Source: Pseudomonas sp. Irchel 3E13 (GTDB taxonomy: Bacteria > Pseudomonadota > Gammaproteobacteria > Pseudomonadales > Pseudomonadaceae). From it: a stretch of 64,000 bases of DNA. The first letter of the stretch is position 1, and every line of letters begins with the position of its first letter. A model generated the notes under the pieces. The model was given only the letters and a program-made list of their open reading frames with translations. It ran no database searches and was not told where the DNA came from. The translations under genes and the position numbers were made by a program. Below, in pieces: positions 33,380 to 42,146 of the stretch. The stretch spans positions 1 through 64,000 of the forward strand of contig NZ_FYDX01000023.1 of the NCBI RefSeq assembly GCF_900187455.1. Direction: 5' to 3'.

Positions 33380-33534
33380 ATCGGGTGACGGGCTTTCCGA
33401 GGGGCGCTGCTACCCGACGGGTGTAACGGGTGCAGAGCGGGTTCGGCTACAGTGGGCCGTTAAGATCGTTGCCCGCATCAGGCCCCTGGTTCGGGTAACC
33501 CAGTGAATTGAAATGTTATGGAGAACGACCGCTC

Positions 33535-34014
33535 GTGCACATCCGACTCACCGAAACAAAAGACTGGAGGCTTCTGAAGTACGTCCGTCTCGCCGCGCTT
33601 CTTGATGCACCCACCGCATTTGGCGTGAGTCACCAGACGGCTGCCGCCTACACCGATGAACAGTGGCAAGAGCGTGCGTCTTCGCAGGGAACGCAATTCT
33701 GGTTGGCGTTTGACGGCGACGAACCCATTGGCATGATTGGCGCTGCGATTAGTGACGCGGGGCGCTTTAACCTGATTGGCATGTGGGTCGTGCCCGTGGG
33801 TCGGGGTTCAGGAGCGGCGGCGCTATTGGTAGAGGCGGTAAAGTCTCGGGCTCTGGAGCGTGGGTTTGAGCGGGTCTATCTGGACGTCTCGCCGGAAAAC
33901 GCCAGGGCTGCGAATTTGTATTTGAAGCAGGGTTTTTCGTTTATTGATGAGTGGGAGCCTTTGCACAGTCATCCGCATATCGTGGTGCAGACGATGGTTT
34001 GGGCGGGTGATTGA
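33535..34014 (+). CDS. GNAT family N-acetyltransferase
   Basis: This is 159 aa from the GTG at 33535; a TTG nine codons earlier would give 168. GGAGA lies 10 bases before the GTG. The acetyl-CoA binding motif A appears as WVVPVGRGSGAAALLVEAV (about 86-104), followed by YLDVSPENARAANLYLKQGF, the motif B region. Such proteins acetylate amines or protein N-termini; the substrate is not predictable. It is a single gene. Its coding sequence is slightly less GC-rich than its neighbours, compatible with recent acquisition. Confidence 0.85.
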   Translation: MHIRLTETKDWRLLKYVRLAALLDAPTAFGVSHQTAAAYTDEQWQERASSQGTQFWLAFDGDEPIGMIGAAISDAGRFNLIGMWVVPVGRGSGAAALLVEAVKSRALERGFERVYLDVSPENARAANLYLKQGFSFIDEWEPLHSHPHIVVQTMVWAGD

Positions 34015-34158
34015 ACAGAACTGGTCAGCAGCGTGGGCGATTTTCTGTCAGAACCGCCGAATCGTGACTCGCTTCGACAAGCTCGCAAAAAGTTATGGTG
34101 CGATGGTCTCGCTGGCCTGTGTCATGCGGTGTCTGCGACACCTGTTTTCAAACAGAGC

Positions 34159-34299
34159 CTAGTGCCGTTACGAGCTTCTGGAACCTGGATCGGCGGTTGG
34201 CTTGAGCGGAACCCGACAGCGCAGCGCATGCAGCGCTGGCTGTTTGGGGGATTGCTGATTGGTTTTGCGGCGCGTCTGGCGTTCATGCAGCAGGCTTGA
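34159..34299 (+). pseudogene. LysE/RhtB exporter remnant (C-terminal end only)
   Basis: The reading frame gives WIGGWLERNPTAQRMQRWLF followed by GGLLIGFAARLAF and a stop. This is the typical last cytoplasmic loop and final membrane span of LysE/RhtB amino-acid exporters. The five preceding spans are absent; upstream DNA (34015-34158) has no LysE-like sequence in any frame. The gene was probably deleted, leaving its tail. Confidence is limited by the short length. Confidence 0.45.
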
Positions 34300-34316
34300 C
34301 TGGTCGTGATTCCCAA

Positions 34317-34348
34317 AAATCGAGCGCCGTCGGTGCGGCGCTCGATTT
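34317..34348. terminator. Bidirectional terminator
   Basis: AAATCGAGCGCCG and CGGCGCTCGATTT form a perfect 13-bp stem with a 6-base loop. A-rich and T-rich flanks allow termination in both directions. It separates the LysE remnant from the rhodanese gene that converges from the right. Confidence 0.8.
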
Positions 34349-34410
34349 CATTGGTGCAGAAGACTTCCGTCATGCACCTGATGGCCTTGGCGAAACGCAT
34401 TTCCCTCCAC

Positions 34411-35994
34411 TCAAATCACATAAAACCCGTGAGTCCCATCCCGCCCCAACTGCTCGACCAGACCAAACTCCCAATCCAGATACCCTTGCATGGCTTCACG
34501 CGGGTTATCGGTGCCTTCATACGGCCGGCGATAACGGTCACTGCGCGGTACCGCAAGGCTCGTTTCGCCATGTTCCAGCGGACGTTCTTCGGCGATCCAG
34601 CGACCCGTGCCGCCTTCCAGCAAGAACACCGGCTTGCGCGTCAGCGCCTGCAAGTCCACGGCGGCAAAGCGCGCCAGCAGGCTGCTGCCGCAGGTGACCA
34701 CATACCGCTCAGCCACCGGCAGATTTTCCAGCGCCTGCGCCAGTTGCGCGCGAATCGCCCAGTGCGCGCCGGGAATATGCCGCTGCACGTAGTTGGCGCT
34801 GGTGGTGAAGTCCAATAGCACGGTGTCGCCTTCGTCCAGCCAGGTCTGCAGTTGCGCGGACTGGATCGACGGCGGCTGGGGCAGGGCTGGCAGCGGTACC
34901 TGCCATTCGCCGGTTTCGCTGAAGTCGGCTGCTTCCAGCCCGTCCAGCACCGCGACCTGCCAGCCCATCTGCGCCAGCCACGAGGCGCTCATGTTGGCGC
35001 GTACGCCGTCATCGTCCAGTAGCACGATCCGTGCGCCGCGCACGCTGGCGCTGTGGTCGGTTTCCTGCACCAGTTGCCCGCCCGGCACCGAGCGGCTGCC
35101 CGGCAGGTGGGCCTTGGTGTATTCCTCCGGTGTGCGTACGTCGAACAGGTAGGTGGTGCGGTTGGTCTCGGCCTGCCAGGCTTGCAGGCCGCCTTTGGAC
35201 AGACGCGCCACGCCGGCTTTATCGGCCACGGCGCGGGCACGGCTGGCCGCGCTGGCGCGGGTATCGGCGCTGACGGAAGCGAAGCGCTGCGACTGGCCGT
35301 GAGCCAGTTTCTGCCCGGCCAGGGTCCAGCCGATGGTGCCGTTGCGCAGGGCTGACACCGGGTTGGGGATGCCGGCGTTCACCAGCGACTGGGTGCCAAT
35401 GATGCTGCGGGTCCGCCCGGCGCAGTTGACGATGACCCGCGTGGCCGGATCCGGCGCCAGTTCGGCGACCCGCAATACCAGCTCAGCACCCGGCACGCTG
35501 ATGCCGCCCGGGATGCTCATGGTCTGGTATTCGTCGAAGCGGCGGGCGTCCAGCACCACCACGTCGGCCTTGTCATCCAGCAATTGCTGGACTTCCTCGG
35601 CCGCCAGCGACGGCGTGTGGCGCTGGCTTTCGACCAGTTCGCCAAAGGCCTTGCTCGGCACGTTGACGTCACGGAACAGTTCGCCGCCAGCGTCGCGCCA
35701 GCCGGCGAGGCCGCCTTCGAGCACGGCGACATCGGTGTAACCGAGGGCCAGCAGGCGTTCGGCGGCGAGGGCGGCAAGGCCTTCGCCGTCGTCATACACG
35801 GTCACCGGCGTGTCGCGCCGGGGCACCCGGGCATAGACCTCGATTTCCAGTTTCGACAAAGGAATATTGGCCGCGAAAAGCGGGTGCTCCAAGGCGAAGG
35901 GCGCTTCTTCGCGCACATCGATCAGGGCGAGTTCATGCTTGGCCAGCAAGTGCTGGCGCAGCTCGGCGTAGGAGCGGGTAGTCGCGGTGCTCAT
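34411..35994 (-). CDS. Four-domain rhodanese-related sulfurtransferase
   Basis: This is 527 aa made of four rhodanese-like domains (about 5-105, 125-230, 260-355, 375-480) and a C-terminal tail. Domain 2 keeps an active-site cysteine loop, C191 in NCAGRTRS, and domain 4 has C435 in VTCGSS. Domains 1 and 3 have aspartate-rich loops instead (VYDDGEG, LLDDDG), so they are probably structural or binding domains. Rhodaneses move sulfane sulfur from thiosulfate or persulfides to acceptors such as cyanide or thiols. Its start overlaps the thiol dioxygenase gene by 4 bases, so the two act in one organosulfur pathway. Confidence 0.92.
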   Translation of the reverse strand: MSTATTRSYAELRQHLLAKHELALIDVREEAPFALEHPLFAANIPLSKLEIEVYARVPRRDTPVTVYDDGEGLAALAAERLLALGYTDVAVLEGGLAGWRDAGGELFRDVNVPSKAFGELVESQRHTPSLAAEEVQQLLDDKADVVVLDARRFDEYQTMSIPGGISVPGAELVLRVAELAPDPATRVIVNCAGRTRSIIGTQSLVNAGIPNPVSALRNGTIGWTLAGQKLAHGQSQRFASVSADTRASAASRARAVADKAGVARLSKGGLQAWQAETNRTTYLFDVRTPEEYTKAHLPGSRSVPGGQLVQETDHSASVRGARIVLLDDDGVRANMSASWLAQMGWQVAVLDGLEAADFSETGEWQVPLPALPQPPSIQSAQLQTWLDEGDTVLLDFTTSANYVQRHIPGAHWAIRAQLAQALENLPVAERYVVTCGSSLLARFAAVDLQALTRKPVFLLEGGTGRWIAEERPLEHGETSLAVPRSDRYRRPYEGTDNPREAMQGYLDWEFGLVEQLGRDGTHGFYVI

Positions 35995-36599
35995 GGGGCG
36001 GGGTTCTCTTTGGACAGGTCCCAGATATTGGGCAAGCGGGTGTTTGAGTAGCCGGAGATAAAGGGCTTTTCACTACCGTCGGCGAGGTAGACGGCCCGTT
36101 TTACCGCGCCGATGTTGGCGCCATAAACGTGGATGCTGATGGAGACCTGATCGTCATGGGCGTTGCTGACCTGGTGGATGTCGCCGATGCGTGGCGATAC
36201 CGCTTCCACCTGGCCCGGCGCCAGGCGCACGGGGTCGCCGGCCGAGATCAGGGCGCCGCTGTCGGTGCGGGCGAAGCCTTGCGAATATTCGGCGCCGCGC
36301 AGCATGCCGATCAGGCCCCAGACCCGATGGTCGTGGATCGGCGTGCTCTGGCCCGGGCCCCAGACGAAGCTGACCACGGAAAAGCGCTGGCGCGAATCGG
36401 CATGCAACAGGAACTGTTGGTAACGGGTCGGATCGGGTTGCGCCAGCTCCTCCGGCAGCCAGTCGTCGTGAGCGACCAGTTGCTGCAACAGGTTCTGGCC
36501 ACGGTCGAGAATGGCGGCTTCCTCGGTTTCCTGGTCGAGCAATTCGGCGAGGTTACCGATGAACTGGCGAAGGCGGTCCAGGCGTAGCGGTTCGGTCAT
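35991..36599 (-). CDS. Cysteine dioxygenase family thiol dioxygenase (3-mercaptopropionate dioxygenase-like)
   Basis: This is 202 aa with a cupin fold. The 3-His iron site can be placed at H89 and H91 (TPIHDHRVWG) and H142 (DIHQVSN). The HDHRVWGLIGMLRG pattern resembles the bacterial enzymes that oxidise 3-mercaptopropionate or cysteine to sulfinates. There is no cysteine after the cupin motif of the kind that forms the Cys-Tyr cofactor of mammalian enzymes. It is the first gene of a two-gene operon with the rhodanese and faces the monooxygenase/Tct operon. Confidence 0.9.
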   Translation of the reverse strand: MTEPLRLDRLRQFIGNLAELLDQETEEAAILDRGQNLLQQLVAHDDWLPEELAQPDPTRYQQFLLHADSRQRFSVVSFVWGPGQSTPIHDHRVWGLIGMLRGAEYSQGFARTDSGALISAGDPVRLAPGQVEAVSPRIGDIHQVSNAHDDQVSISIHVYGANIGAVKRAVYLADGSEKPFISGYSNTRLPNIWDLSKENPAP

Positions 36600-36670
36600 G
36601 ATTCAGGGCTCAGGCTGCGGTTTTCGAGAACCCTAGCAACCGCCAGATGATTCTCAAAATTCAAATTCTG

Positions 36671-36740
36671 CATAAGCTAATATGCGTAAAGAGAATTTTA
36701 AAGATCAAATATTATTCTTTATTTTTTATATTAGCTTATG
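36671..36740. promoter_or_regulatory. Divergent promoter with perfect 14-bp inverted repeat GCATAAGCTAATAT
   Basis: GCATAAGCTAATAT (36670-36683) and ATATTAGCTTATGC (36728-36741) are exact reverse complements 44 bases apart. A third partial copy, TTAGCTTAT, is at 36776-36784. ATTCTTTAT (36714-36722) lies just before the right arm, as in the other promoter at 26586. The whole intergenic segment is AT-rich. It separates the thiol dioxygenase/rhodanese operon from the monooxygenase/Tct operon. Confidence 0.6.
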
Positions 36741-36854
36741 CCGGAAAAGAATTTCACAACGGAGGAGCTGATCGTTAGCTTATAAGCGTTCGTTTTGAAG
36801 AAAGCGCCTTCTATAACCATCAAGCTTTCTCATCCGCCTCAAGGAGCCCCCAGC

Positions 36855-37937
36855 ATGAGCGTTCAATTCATCGGCATGATCGGCCATCGGCTGTCTTCGG
36901 AAACCCTCGACGCCAGCGGCCCGATCTTCGACAAGGCGTACATCACCCGCTTTGCCCAAGTGCACGAAGACGCCGGTTTCGACCGTCTGCTGGTGGGCTA
37001 CTGGTCGGATCAGCCGGACGGTTTCCTGGTCACCGCACTGGCCGGGCTGTCGACTTCGCGCATCAACTTTCTGCTGGCCCACCGCCCCGGCTTCGTCGCC
37101 CCGACCCTGGCCGCGCGCAAGCTGGCGACGCTGGAACACCTGCTGGATGGCCGCCTGGCGGTGCACGTGATCAGCGGCGGCAACGACGGCGAGCAGCGCA
37201 AGGACGGCGACTATCTGGAGCACGACCAGCGCTACGCCCGCACCGATGAATTCCTCGACGTGGTGCGCAAGGTCTGGACTGCGGAGCAGCCGTTCGACCA
37301 CCACGGTACGCACTACCAGGCGCAGAACGCCTTCTCGGCGATCAAGCCGCTGCAGAAACCGCACCTGCCGGTGTACTTCGGCGGCTCGTCGCAGGCGGCG
37401 CTGGAAGTGGCCGGCAAGCACGCCGATGTCTTCGCGCTGTGGGGCGAGTCGCTGGCGCAGACCCGCGAAACCATCGCCGCCGTGCGCGCCGAGGCGGCCC
37501 GGCACGGTCGCGAAATCCAGTTCAGCGTGTCGTTCCGGCCGATCATCGCCGAGACCGAAGACGCCGCCTGGGCCAAGGCCGACGCCATCCTCACCACGGC
37601 CCGCCAGCGCCTTGAGCGCTCCGGCCCGGTGATCGCCAACAAGCCGCAAAGCGTCGGCGCCCAGCGCCTGCTGGATACCGTCGCCCAGGGCGAGCGGGTC
37701 GACGAACGCTTGTGGACCGGCATCGCCGCGCTGGTTGGCGGCGGGCACAACTCCACCGCGCTGGTGGGCACCGCGGAGCAGGTGGCCGACGCCTTGCTGG
37801 CCTACTACGACCTTGGCGTGACCACCTTCCTCATTCGCGGTTTCGACCCGGTCAACGACGCCGAGGATTACGGCCGCGAACTGCTGCCGCTGACCCGCGC
37901 CAAAGTCGCCGCCCGCGAGGCACAACGCGGCGCCTGA
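36855..37937 (+). CDS. LLM-class FMNH2-dependent monooxygenase (alkanesulfonate monooxygenase-like)
   Basis: This is 360 aa with the bacterial luciferase-like TIM barrel. The sequence HEDAGFDRLLVGYWSDQPDG, LLAHRPGFVAPTLAARKLAT and AVHVISGGNDGEQRKDGDYL places it near SsuD-type enzymes, which release sulfite from alkanesulfonates with reduced FMN and oxygen. AAGGAG lies 9 bases before the chosen ATG; the upstream in-frame codons are not needed. It is the first gene before tctBAC. No flavin reductase is adjacent; one is encoded at 44810. Confidence 0.9.
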   Translation: MSVQFIGMIGHRLSSETLDASGPIFDKAYITRFAQVHEDAGFDRLLVGYWSDQPDGFLVTALAGLSTSRINFLLAHRPGFVAPTLAARKLATLEHLLDGRLAVHVISGGNDGEQRKDGDYLEHDQRYARTDEFLDVVRKVWTAEQPFDHHGTHYQAQNAFSAIKPLQKPHLPVYFGGSSQAALEVAGKHADVFALWGESLAQTRETIAAVRAEAARHGREIQFSVSFRPIIAETEDAAWAKADAILTTARQRLERSGPVIANKPQSVGAQRLLDTVAQGERVDERLWTGIAALVGGGHNSTALVGTAEQVADALLAYYDLGVTTFLIRGFDPVNDAEDYGRELLPLTRAKVAAREAQRGA

Positions 37938-38023
37938 TTGTCTTTCTTTCACGCTGAAACCCACGAGACCGCACGCGCGGATCGTCCGCCACCGTGCCTT
38001 GCCAAGGCACCTGGAGATGCTCC

Positions 38024-38509
38024 GTGTCCGATGCTCTGCGCACCACTCAAGCGCGATCCCTGCTTCTCGATGCTCGCGAAGTCCTCGCCGGCCTGCTGTT
38101 TCTCGGCTTTGGCAGCGCCGGCCTGGTGATCGGCGGCGACTACGCCACCGGAACCGCCATGCGCATGGGCGCCGGCTATTTTCCCTGGCTGGTGAGCCTG
38201 GCCCTGTGCGGATTGGGCGTTGCCCTGCTGGTGCGCGGGCTGGCGCTGTCCCGCGAGCGGGTGGCGCTCGGCGAGTTGTTCCAGGCGCGGGTGGGCCTGT
38301 CCATCGGCGGCAGCGTGGTGGCGTTCGCCTTGCTCCTGCCGAGCCTTGGCCTCGGGCTTTCGACGCTGTTGATGACCCTGCTCAGTGGCCTGGCCCGGCG
38401 CCGCGCCAACCTCGCCGAACTGACCGTGCTCGGCTGTGTGCTGGGGCTGTTCAGTGTGCTGGTGTTCGCCTACGGGCTCGGCCTGAACCTGCCGGCCTGG
38501 CCGGTCTGA
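38024..38509 (+). CDS. tctB: Tripartite tricarboxylate transporter small membrane subunit TctB
   Basis: This is 161 aa with four hydrophobic segments. It begins at GTG 38024 with GGAG seven bases upstream. The segment GDYATGTAMRMGAGYFPWLV is the conserved TctB stretch (about 40-60). TctB and TctA form the sodium- or proton-driven membrane part of TTT importers. It starts 86 bases after the monooxygenase gene and is followed by tctA after 9 bases. This TctB-TctA-TctC order is a common TTT variant. Confidence 0.85.
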   Translation: MSDALRTTQARSLLLDAREVLAGLLFLGFGSAGLVIGGDYATGTAMRMGAGYFPWLVSLALCGLGVALLVRGLALSRERVALGELFQARVGLSIGGSVVAFALLLPSLGLGLSTLLMTLLSGLARRRANLAELTVLGCVLGLFSVLVFAYGLGLNLPAWPV

Positions 38510-38518
38510 GGACGGATC

Positions 38519-40021
38519 ATGGAATTGCTCGACCACCTCGGTATCGGCCTCGAAGCCGCCTTCACCCTGAACAACCTGCTGTACTGCCTGCTCGGCGTCA
38601 CCCTCGGCACCCTGGTCGGCGTACTGCCGGGCCTGGGGCCGGTGGCGACCATCGCCATGCTCTTGCCGATCACCTACGGCCTGACCCCGGCCGCCGCGCT
38701 GATCATGCTCTCGGGTATCTATTACGGCGCGCAGTACGGCGGCTCGACCACGGCGATCCTGGTCAACCTGCCGGGTGAGTCGTCCTCGGTGGTCACCTGC
38801 CTCGACGGCCACGCCATGGCCCGCAAGGGCAGGGCGGGGGCGGCGCTGGCGATCGCCGCCATCGGCTCGTTCATCGCCGGCAGCCTGGCGATCCTGCTGC
38901 TGGCCGCCGCGGCCACGCCACTGGCGGAAGTCGCGCTGAAATTCGGCCCCGCGGAATATTTCTCGCTGATGTTGCTCGGCCTGGTGGCGGCGATCGTGCT
39001 GGCCCAGGGCGATGTGCTCAAGGCCGTGGCCATGACCCTGCTCGGGTTGCTGCTCGGGTTGGTGGGCACCGACGTCAATTCCGGCGTCGAGCGCTTCACC
39101 TTCGACATTCCGGCGTTGAGCGACGGCATCAGTTTCGTGGTGATTTCCATGGGCATCTTCGGCATCGCCGAAATCATCGCCAACCTCGAACGCGACCACG
39201 GCGGCGTGCCGCAGGTGGCGCGGGTCGGCAGCCTGTTGCCGTCGAAAGAAGACTACCGCCGTAGCTGGAAACCGATCTTGCGCGGCACCGGCCTTGGCGC
39301 GCTGCTGGGCGTGCTGCCCGGCGGCGGGGCGATGCTCGGCTCGTTCGCCTCGTACATGGTGGAAAAGCGCCTGGCGAAACAGCCCGAGCGCTTCGGCCAG
39401 GGCGCCATCGAAGGCGTCGCCGGCCCCGAATCGGCGAACAACGCCGGTGCGCAGACTTCGTTTATCCCGATGCTGGTACTGGGCCTGCCGTCCAACGCGG
39501 TCATGGCGCTGATGGCCGGGGCCATGATGATTCACGGCATCGTCCCCGGCCCGCAGGTGATCGACGACCGTCCCGAGTTGTTCTGGGGCCTGATCGTCAG
39601 CATGTGGATCGGCAACTTGCTGCTGCTGGTGCTCAACCTGCCACTGGTAGGCATCTGGGTGCGCTTGCTGGCGGTGCCGTATCGCCTGCTGTACCCGTCG
39701 ATCCTGCTGTTCTGCTGCATCGGCGTGTACAGCGTCAACAACAGCCTGTTCGACGTGCTGCTCACCGTTGCTTTCGGCCTGCTCGGCTACCTGTTCATCA
39801 AGCTGCGCTGCGAGCCGGCGCCGCTGCTGCTGGGCTACCTGCTCGGCCCGCTGATGGAAGAAAACCTGCGCCGGGCAATGCTGCTCTCGCGGGGCGACCC
39901 GACGGTGTTCGTCACCCGTCCGCTGAGCCTGACCCTGTTGATCATCTGCGTGCTGGTGGTGGTGCTGATGCTCTCGCCACGGGTTCGCGCCACCCGCCAG
40001 GTAGCCTTCAGCGAAGACTGA
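38519..40021 (+). CDS. tctA: Tripartite tricarboxylate transporter large membrane subunit TctA
   Basis: This is 500 aa with about 11-12 membrane spans. Conserved family blocks are GTLVGVLPGLGPVATIAMLL, YYGAQYGGSTTAILVNLPGE and LGVLPGGGAMLGSFASY. TctA is the main permease of TTT importers for citrate, aromatic acids and other carboxylates or sulfonates. It lies directly between tctB and tctC. Confidence 0.95.
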   Translation: MELLDHLGIGLEAAFTLNNLLYCLLGVTLGTLVGVLPGLGPVATIAMLLPITYGLTPAAALIMLSGIYYGAQYGGSTTAILVNLPGESSSVVTCLDGHAMARKGRAGAALAIAAIGSFIAGSLAILLLAAAATPLAEVALKFGPAEYFSLMLLGLVAAIVLAQGDVLKAVAMTLLGLLLGLVGTDVNSGVERFTFDIPALSDGISFVVISMGIFGIAEIIANLERDHGGVPQVARVGSLLPSKEDYRRSWKPILRGTGLGALLGVLPGGGAMLGSFASYMVEKRLAKQPERFGQGAIEGVAGPESANNAGAQTSFIPMLVLGLPSNAVMALMAGAMMIHGIVPGPQVIDDRPELFWGLIVSMWIGNLLLLVLNLPLVGIWVRLLAVPYRLLYPSILLFCCIGVYSVNNSLFDVLLTVAFGLLGYLFIKLRCEPAPLLLGYLLGPLMEENLRRAMLLSRGDPTVFVTRPLSLTLLIICVLVVVLMLSPRVRATRQVAFSED

Positions 40022-40056
40022 ATCCTTCTCCGATCCCTCTGTTCCAGGAACCGCCC

Positions 40057-41031
40057 ATGAAACTCGCCAAACCCCTGAAATTCGCCCTGGCCGCCCTGGC
40101 CCTGGGCATCACCGGCCTGGCCCAGGCCGACAATTACCCGAGCCGCGCCGTGACCCTGATCGTGCCGTTCCCGCCGGGTGGCGCGGCGGACACTGTCGGC
40201 CGCTACTATGCCGAGCAACTGTCGGCCTCCCTCGGCCAGCCGGTGGTGGTCGACAACAAACCGGGCGCCGGCACCGCCATCGCCGCCGAGGCCGTGGCCA
40301 AGGCCAAGCCGGACGGCTACACCCTGTCGCTGGCCACCGCCGGGCAACTGGCGATCCTGCCCAACCTGCAAAAAGACCTGCGCTACGACTGGAAGAAAGA
40401 CTTCGTGCCGGTCGCCGTCGTCGCCTCGGTGCCCAACGTGGTCGCGGTCCAGGCCAGCAGCAAGATCGACTCGCTGGCGGGCCTGATCGCCGAGGCCAAG
40501 GCCCATCCGGGCGCGCTGAGCTACTCGTCGTGCGGTAACGGCACGCTGTGCCATTTGTCCGGCGAACTGCTCAAGCACCTCTCCGGCGCCGACCTGCTGC
40601 ACGTGCCGTACAAAGGCAGCGCGCCGGCGGTGACCGGCTTGCTCGGCGGCGAAATCGACGTCGCCGTGGACACCCTGACCGTGCTCGCGCCGCAGATCCA
40701 GGCCGGCAAGCTCAAGGGCCTGGTCCTGAGCAGCGCCGAGCGCTCGCCGTTGCTGCCGAATGTGCCCAGCGCCACCGAAGCCGGGTTGCCGGGGTTCGTT
40801 GCTTCCGGCTGGTTCGGCATCGTCCTGCCCAAGGGCGCGGCGCCGGAACTGGTGCAGAAATTGAGCGGCGCCATCGAGGTCATCGCCAAAGCGCCGCAGA
40901 CCGCGGAGCGCTTCGGCCAGAACGGCATCAGCGTCGAACACAGCTCGCCTGAAGGCTTTGCCGAACTGATTGCGCAGGACAACACCCGTTGGGGGGAGGT
41001 GATCGAGGCGGGGAAAATCACGTTGGAGTGA
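40057..41031 (+). CDS. tctC: Tripartite tricarboxylate transporter substrate-binding protein TctC (Bug family)
   Basis: This is 324 aa. Signal peptide to about residue 24 (GLAQA). The mature start DNYPSRAVTLIVPFPPGGAA is the Bug/TctC hallmark, and GGEIDVAVDTL and PVVVDNKPGAGTAIAAE match ligand-pocket loops. The ATG at 40057 follows a CAGGAA ribosome site; the longer frame runs through tctA. It delivers an anion to TctAB. Association with a sulfonate-type monooxygenase suggests an organosulfur acid, which is inference only. Confidence 0.95.
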   Translation: MKLAKPLKFALAALALGITGLAQADNYPSRAVTLIVPFPPGGAADTVGRYYAEQLSASLGQPVVVDNKPGAGTAIAAEAVAKAKPDGYTLSLATAGQLAILPNLQKDLRYDWKKDFVPVAVVASVPNVVAVQASSKIDSLAGLIAEAKAHPGALSYSSCGNGTLCHLSGELLKHLSGADLLHVPYKGSAPAVTGLLGGEIDVAVDTLTVLAPQIQAGKLKGLVLSSAERSPLLPNVPSATEAGLPGFVASGWFGIVLPKGAAPELVQKLSGAIEVIAKAPQTAERFGQNGISVEHSSPEGFAELIAQDNTRWGEVIEAGKITLE

Positions 41032-41062
41032 GGTTCAACAGGGGGGCGTCGAGGTGCCTGAT

Positions 41063-41085
41063 ATCGCGAGCAAGCTCGCTCCTAC
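41063..41085. repeat. REP element (single)
   Basis: ATCGCGAGCAAGCTCGCTCC followed by TAC. It lies after tctC and before a LysR gene. Confidence 0.75.
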
Positions 41086-41203
41086 TGTTCAGGCCCTGCG
41101 AGGCAGCTTTCACCTTTTCCGAAAACACTTTTCAGTAAGCCCCCTCTGCCCGCACCTCCATCACCCGGCTACGCTTGCCCTTTTGCGACAGGGTGAAGCA
41201 CGC

Positions 41204-42109
41204 ATGGCGCGCCTGGATATCAATCGCTCTGGCGAGCTGGAGGTGTTGGTTCGGGTGGTGGAAACGGGCAGTTTCTCGGCGGCGGCGCGGGATCTGCGTA
41301 TGACGCCTTCCGCCGTGAGCAAGCTGGTCGCGCGCCTGGAAACCCGTCTGGGTTCGCGGCTGTTCAACCGTTCCACCCGGCAATTGAGCCTGACTCAGGA
41401 AGGCCGCGCCTATTACGAGCGCGGCGTGTGCCTGCTCGCCGATCTGGATGAGCTGGAGCGCAACGTCGCGTCGCAGGACGCGCCCCGTGGCCGGGTACGG
41501 ATCAACGCCAACCTGGCGTTCGCCTGGCATTTTTTGCTGCCGCTGGTGCCGTTGATGACCGAGCGGCTGCCGCAGGTGATGCTGGATCTGGTGCTCACCG
41601 ATGAAGTGGTCGATGTGCTCGGTCAGCGCACCGATATCGCCGTGCGCGCGGGGCCGATGAAGGATTCCAGCCTGGTGGCGCGCAAGCTGGGGCAGACGCC
41701 CATGGTGATCGTCGGCTCGCCGGACTATCTGCAACGCCATGGCATTCCGGACAGCCCGACCGCGCTGCAGCGTCACAACCTGCTGACGGCCAATTACCGG
41801 CGGGCCTATAACGGCTGGCCGTTGCTGGACGGCGGCGAGGTGGTGAAGATCGTTACCCACGGCAGTGTCCAGGCCAGCGATGGCGAGGCGCTGCGCCTGT
41901 TGGCGCTGAATGGCAGCGGGCTGGCGCGGCTGGCGTTGTTCCGGGTGCGCGAGGACGTCGCCGCCGGGCGGCTGGTGCCGGTGATGGAAGCGTTCAACCC
42001 CGGGGACCTGGAAGAGATCCACGCGGTGTTCGTCGGCCAGGATGGCCATGTACCGCTGCGGGTGCGCGCGGTGCTGGATTTTCTTGTCGAGCACGTTCAC
42101 GTCGAATAA
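41204..42109 (+). CDS. LysR-family transcriptional regulator
   Basis: This is 301 aa. The N-terminal winged helix (about 10-65) contains ETGSFSAAARDLRMTPSAVS KL-type LTTR sequence, and the effector domain follows (about 92-295). The start at 41204 matches the family N-terminus; a longer in-frame upstream extension has no similarity and no better ribosome site. It precedes a sugar kinase gene by 37 bases on the same strand, so it is likely an operon and may control kinase and neighbouring catabolic genes. LysR proteins of this subgroup (PtxR/CrgA-like) often respond to aromatic or quinoid signals. Confidence 0.9.
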   Translation: MARLDINRSGELEVLVRVVETGSFSAAARDLRMTPSAVSKLVARLETRLGSRLFNRSTRQLSLTQEGRAYYERGVCLLADLDELERNVASQDAPRGRVRINANLAFAWHFLLPLVPLMTERLPQVMLDLVLTDEVVDVLGQRTDIAVRAGPMKDSSLVARKLGQTPMVIVGSPDYLQRHGIPDSPTALQRHNLLTANYRRAYNGWPLLDGGEVVKIVTHGSVQASDGEALRLLALNGSGLARLALFRVREDVAAGRLVPVMEAFNPGDLEEIHAVFVGQDGHVPLRVRAVLDFLVEHVHVE

Positions 42110-42146
42110 GCGCCGTGCTCCCATCCTTGGCGTCGAGGTGCGGTTC

